A stretch of 53,584 bases of DNA from an uncultured Blautia sp. (lineage in GTDB: Bacteria; Bacillota; Clostridia; Lachnospirales; Lachnospiraceae). The notes below the pieces were generated by a model, which was given only the letters and a program-made list of their open reading frames with translations, was not told the DNA's origin and did no database searches. The DNA lies in contig CALWHD010000195.1 in assembly GCA_944380235.1 (NCBI GenBank), positions 1 to 53,584 of the forward strand, in the 5' to 3' direction. Below, piece after piece: positions 51,006 to 53,584 of the stretch (position 1 is its first letter; each line of letters begins with the position of its first letter). The position numbers and the translations under genes were made by a program.

Positions 51006-51862
51006 AGAAATTATTGAAATATGAATGGAAATCCGTTTTCCTCATGCTCGCGATGATTCATGTTATTCTCCTTGTCTATACTCTGATCGGACGTATCGGA
51101 CTTGGATTTGCCACAGGTGTTTCCGGTGAGACCTGGAGTCATTCCGCAGCCAATGTTTTCGGTATCTCGGCAGCTCTGTATATTCTGGGCTATGTACTGC
51201 TTATGCTTGCAGCTGCCATCGCTACCTTCTTCTACCTGGCAGTGCGTATGCAGCGAAGTCTGTTTTCCGACGAAGGGTATCTGACCCACACACTACCGGT
51301 TACTCCTGCAAAGCTTATCTGGTCCAAGGTATTGATATTCTGGGCATGGACAATTATCGACTTTATCTGCCTGTGCCTCTCTGTGTTTCTCCTCTTTTTT
51401 AGTTTCAGAGAAACCTTTCCTGATTTTTTTAAGGCTGTGGCTGAATTTCTCAACATTCTGGCAGGATCTGAAGGAACCGAAGTCCATCTTATGACCATAC
51501 TTACAATTTTAAATTTCCTGACAGACGGCATTTATTTCACCTTCCTGCTGATTTTCTCCATGTGCCTGGGAAATCTGTTCAATACCCATAAAGTACTGGG
51601 AACGGTCTTGTCCTTTTTTGGTTTAAACATTTTCCTGACCATAGTACAGACGTTAATCTTACTGATTCCCGGAATGAGTGCCCTCGGTTCAGAAACCTAT
51701 GTAACATCCGCTTCCGGACTCAGTGTCACAGTCAACGGAGTTCCAGCTTCTGCCCAGGGCGTTGTTCCCTTAATCTTTTCTCTGGTATGGAGCATCGTAC
51801 TATCTGTTCTTTTCTTCCTGGGAAGCAGATATCTCTTGTCAAAAAAACTGAACCTGGAGTAA
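50999..51862 (+). CDS. ABC transporter permease
   Basis: 287-aa membrane protein with about six hydrophobic segments; the second cytoplasmic loop has RMQRSLFSDEGYLTHTLPVTPAKLIWSK, the LTHTLPVTP motif typical of ABC-2-type permeases coupled to YtrB-like ATPases. It is the membrane half of the GntR-ABC operon. There is no extracytoplasmic binding domain of any size. After its stop comes a hairpin AAGCCG/CGGCTT (51879-51900) without a T-run, then the ybjQ-like gene, which may be co-transcribed. Confidence 0.9.
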   Translation: MLKKLLKYEWKSVFLMLAMIHVILLVYTLIGRIGLGFATGVSGETWSHSAANVFGISAALYILGYVLLMLAAAIATFFYLAVRMQRSLFSDEGYLTHTLPVTPAKLIWSKVLIFWAWTIIDFICLCLSVFLLFFSFRETFPDFFKAVAEFLNILAGSEGTEVHLMTILTILNFLTDGIYFTFLLIFSMCLGNLFNTHKVLGTVLSFFGLNIFLTIVQTLILLIPGMSALGSETYVTSASGLSVTVNGVPASAQGVVPLIFSLVWSIVLSVLFFLGSRYLLSKKLNLE

Positions 51863-51946
51863 TATAAATATATATAGAAAGCCGAAATTGAAACCGGCTT
51901 CTGGGTCGCAAATGATTTTATAAAAACAACTAAGGAGGATATTACC

Positions 51947-52258
51947 ATGTTAATCGTAACTACAGACAACATTCCCGGTAAAAATTTTGAAGTTCTGGGC
52001 CTGGTAGAAGGAAATACCATCCAATCCGTACATCTCGGAAAAGATATTATGAACAGCTTTAAAACTTTAGTCGGCGGAGAACTGACTTCCTACAATGAGA
52101 TGATGAGCAGCGCAAGATCCCTTGCCACAAAGCGCATGGTGGAAAACGCGGAAGCTCTGGGCGCAGATGCCATTGTCTGCGCAAGATATTCCTCTTCTTC
52201 TGTGGCTCAGGGAGCTGCTGAAATCATGGCGTATGGAACTGCAGTAAAGTTTATCTGA
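51947..52258 (+). CDS. YbjQ family protein (heavy-metal-binding-like, DUF74)
   Basis: 103 aa. It matches the YbjQ/DUF74 pattern throughout: VTTDNIPGKNFEVLGLVEGNT, GGELTSYNEMMSSARSLATKRM and ALGADAIVCARYSSSSV, with the GADA-I-x-RY motif. The family forms pentameric rings; a role in metal binding or envelope function is suggested but not shown. AAGGAGG lies 8 nt before the ATG. It lies 84 nt after the ABC permease and ends at a strong terminator, so it may be the fourth gene of that unit. Confidence 0.9.
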   Translation: MLIVTTDNIPGKNFEVLGLVEGNTIQSVHLGKDIMNSFKTLVGGELTSYNEMMSSARSLATKRMVENAEALGADAIVCARYSSSSVAQGAAEIMAYGTAVKFI

Positions 52259-52292
52259 TTTTCCTCAGCAACACTCCTAATGCAAAATCCAC

Positions 52293-52344
52293 AAAAAAGC
52301 AGGGAATCTGAGCATTTCTTTCTGCCCAGACTCCCTGCTTTTTT
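52293..52344. terminator. Bidirectional terminator between the ybjQ-like and dus genes
   Basis: A 13-bp perfect stem AAAAAAGCAGGGA/TCCCTGCTTTTTT with a 26-nt loop and T-runs on both strands. It overlaps the stop codon of the dus gene. Confidence 0.85.
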
Positions 52345-53290
52345 ATTCTTCCCGTATATCTCTTTCTTGGAACAATCTATCCACAGCTTCCTGATAATCT
52401 GAAAGCTTCTGCGCCTTCTTGATCTTTTTCATATATTTCTGGCTGTCATCAAAAAGGGTTCCCATATAGAACCATAATTCTTTCATTTTAAACAGAACAT
52501 TCCTGTCTCCGGACATCACACTTCTGTAATCCTCACACAGAGTATCATGAAATTCCTTCAAAAAAATCTTGTCCAGATGTATTCCCTCCCGTATTCTGCC
52601 AACTAATGCCGGATTGCGTATCAATCCCCTTCCCAGCATAAAAGTATCCACATCGGGGAATTTTTCACAGAAACTTTTCCACAATTTCTCCGTAAATAAA
52701 TCTCCATTATAGCAGACAGGATTTCTGCTGTTCTCAAAAGCTTCTCCAAAAGTCTTAAGATCCGGCGTATTTTTATAATAATCTGTCTGCACCCTCGGAT
52801 GAATAATCAGCTCTTTTACCGGATAGTGATTATATATTTTCAGAAGTTTTTCAAACTCTTCTTTCTCCTCTTTCCCAATCCTGGTTTTAATGGAGATTTC
52901 TATAGAAAGTGAAGAAAAAATCTGTTCTAAAAAGCGGTCAAGCTCTTCCGGAAACTCCAGAAAACCGGCACCCTTGTTCTTTGCAACCACAGTTCCGGAA
53001 GGACATCCCAAGTTCAGATTTACTTCTCTATATCCATAATTTTCAAGTTCCCGGACACATTTAATAAAGGATTCTGCCTGGTTTGTCAGAATCTGAGGAA
53101 CTAAAAAAATCCCTTCATTATGCTCCGGAAGGATATCATTTTTCTCCCTGGGAGTCATGATTTTTTTCTGTCCGGGAGACAGAAAAGGCGTAAAATATTT
53201 GTCTATTCCCGGAAAAAATCTATGATGTACTCTTCTATATACATACCCTGTTATTCCCTCCATAGGAGCAAAATAAAACTTCTTATCCAT
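52343..53290 (-). CDS. dus: tRNA-dihydrouridine synthase family protein
   Basis: 315-aa flavoenzyme reducing uridine to dihydrouridine in tRNA. The FMN barrel starts FAPMEGITGYVYRRVHHRF; the catalytic cysteine is in NLNLGCPSGTVVAKNKGAGF; RIG and the phosphate loop (CYNGDLF, MLGRGLIRNP) follow. Of the bacterial types the N-terminus is nearest DusB/DusC-like proteins; the exact positions modified are not predictable. AGGAG lies about 11 nt before the ATG. It is a single gene; upstream is a TACAAT near 53382-53387. Confidence 0.88.
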   Translation of the reverse strand: MDKKFYFAPMEGITGYVYRRVHHRFFPGIDKYFTPFLSPGQKKIMTPREKNDILPEHNEGIFLVPQILTNQAESFIKCVRELENYGYREVNLNLGCPSGTVVAKNKGAGFLEFPEELDRFLEQIFSSLSIEISIKTRIGKEEKEEFEKLLKIYNHYPVKELIIHPRVQTDYYKNTPDLKTFGEAFENSRNPVCYNGDLFTEKLWKSFCEKFPDVDTFMLGRGLIRNPALVGRIREGIHLDKIFLKEFHDTLCEDYRSVMSGDRNVLFKMKELWFYMGTLFDDSQKYMKKIKKAQKLSDYQEAVDRLFQERDIREE

Positions 53291-53464
53291 GTACTGTACT
53301 CCTGATATTTTCTATTTTTCTACAGCAACTTGATGCAGGATGTCATACAAAATTTTCTTTGTCTGCATTTCGTACATGGGACATTGTATCATGTTTTTTC
53401 CGTTATGAAAATATTTTTTCCATGAAATACCGCCTTAAAGCAAGTGTGGGCCTGCCGCTTATTC

Positions 53465-53584
53465 CTACGCCGCAAAATTTCCGGTATACAGCTGGTAATA
53501 TTTTCCTTTCGCTGCGATCAGTTCGTCATGACTGCCCCGCTCAATAATCCTGCCCCGCTCCATGACCATGATGCAGTCTGCATT
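53465..53584 (-). CDS. ABC transporter, C-terminal end of the ATP-binding domain (gene runs off the window)
   Basis: Thirty-nine codons plus stop are present. The sequence [30 protein letters not shown] is the standard C-terminal stretch of exporter-type (type I, MsbA/MdlB-like) ABC ATPases, from the strand after the H-loop to the end. The likely whole protein is a fused membrane-ATPase half-transporter, but the rest is outside the window. No terminator is seen in the 170 nt before the dus gene. Confidence 0.8.
   Translation of the reverse strand, partial: NADCIMVMERGRIIERGSHDELIAAKGKYYQLYTGNFAA

Noticed and set aside
53310..53375. Small frame of about 21 codons upstream of dus (minus strand)
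   Set aside because: No ribosome binding site and no regulatory codon pattern; likely chance in the leader.

Overview
The window looks like a chromosomal segment of a low-to-mid GC Firmicute of the family Lachnospiraceae; a Blautia-like gut commensal is my best guess. The reasons are a PolC-type replicase, strong AGGAGG ribosome binding sites, abundant TTGACA/TATAAT promoters with 17-bp spacers, a T-box leader, a split PurO/PurH purine pathway behind a ZTP riboswitch, and gut-type GH2 and GH3 glycosidases. The species call rests on gene content only; no search was run.

Layout. 1-9.8 kb: end of a YitT-like membrane protein, meso-diaminopimelate dehydrogenase (ddh), a zinc sorbitol/xylitol-type dehydrogenase, a BceAB-like ABC exporter divergent from a LytTR/GHKL two-component system, a URO-D-fold methyltransferase and an AraC regulator. 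9.8-12 kb: purH2 and purO under a ZTP riboswitch. 12-13.6 kb: a membrane-tethered MerR-RDD regulator with its own 19-bp-spacer promoter. 13.6-17.2 kb: a tight map-rluA-ygjP-rlmI operon. 17.4-17.7 kb: an orphan plus-strand transcription unit with a perfect promoter and perfect terminator but no sizeable ORF. 17.7-26.8 kb: a small exporter, DegV, a GH3-udp pair with permuted GH3 domain order, a membrane spermidine-synthase-like protein with a 2-hydroxyacid dehydrogenase, and a YerB lipoprotein. 26.9-41.1 kb: an XRE regulator, purC, a GH2 glycosidase, ispG-polC, xpaC-telA, ilvE, and thyA-folA. 41.1-43.3 kb: a palindrome-rich intergenic element, then an NSS transporter behind a probable tryptophan T-box. 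43.3-46.6 kb: vanZ and birA, with an IS607-family element lodged directly upstream of birA (dead tnpA, intact tnpB). 46.7-53.6 kb: a lipase, a polyferredoxin, a cyclic-di-AMP receptor, tRNA-Gly(GCC), a nitroreductase, a YtrA-type GntR-ABC operon with a clear operator, a YbjQ protein, a tRNA-dihydrouridine synthase and the end of an ABC exporter.

Functional themes. Several units carry their own visible control: ZTP riboswitch for purO-purH2, T-box for the amino-acid transporter, LytTR direct repeats between the exporter and its two-component system, a MerR dyad in a 19-bp spacer, and a GntR dyad over a -10 box. The most unusual items are the membrane-bound MerR-RDD protein, the orphan small transcript at 17.45-17.70 kb, and the IS607 insertion that seems to have separated birA from its promoter while placing an intact TnpB and its presumptive guide RNA immediately upstream of birA.
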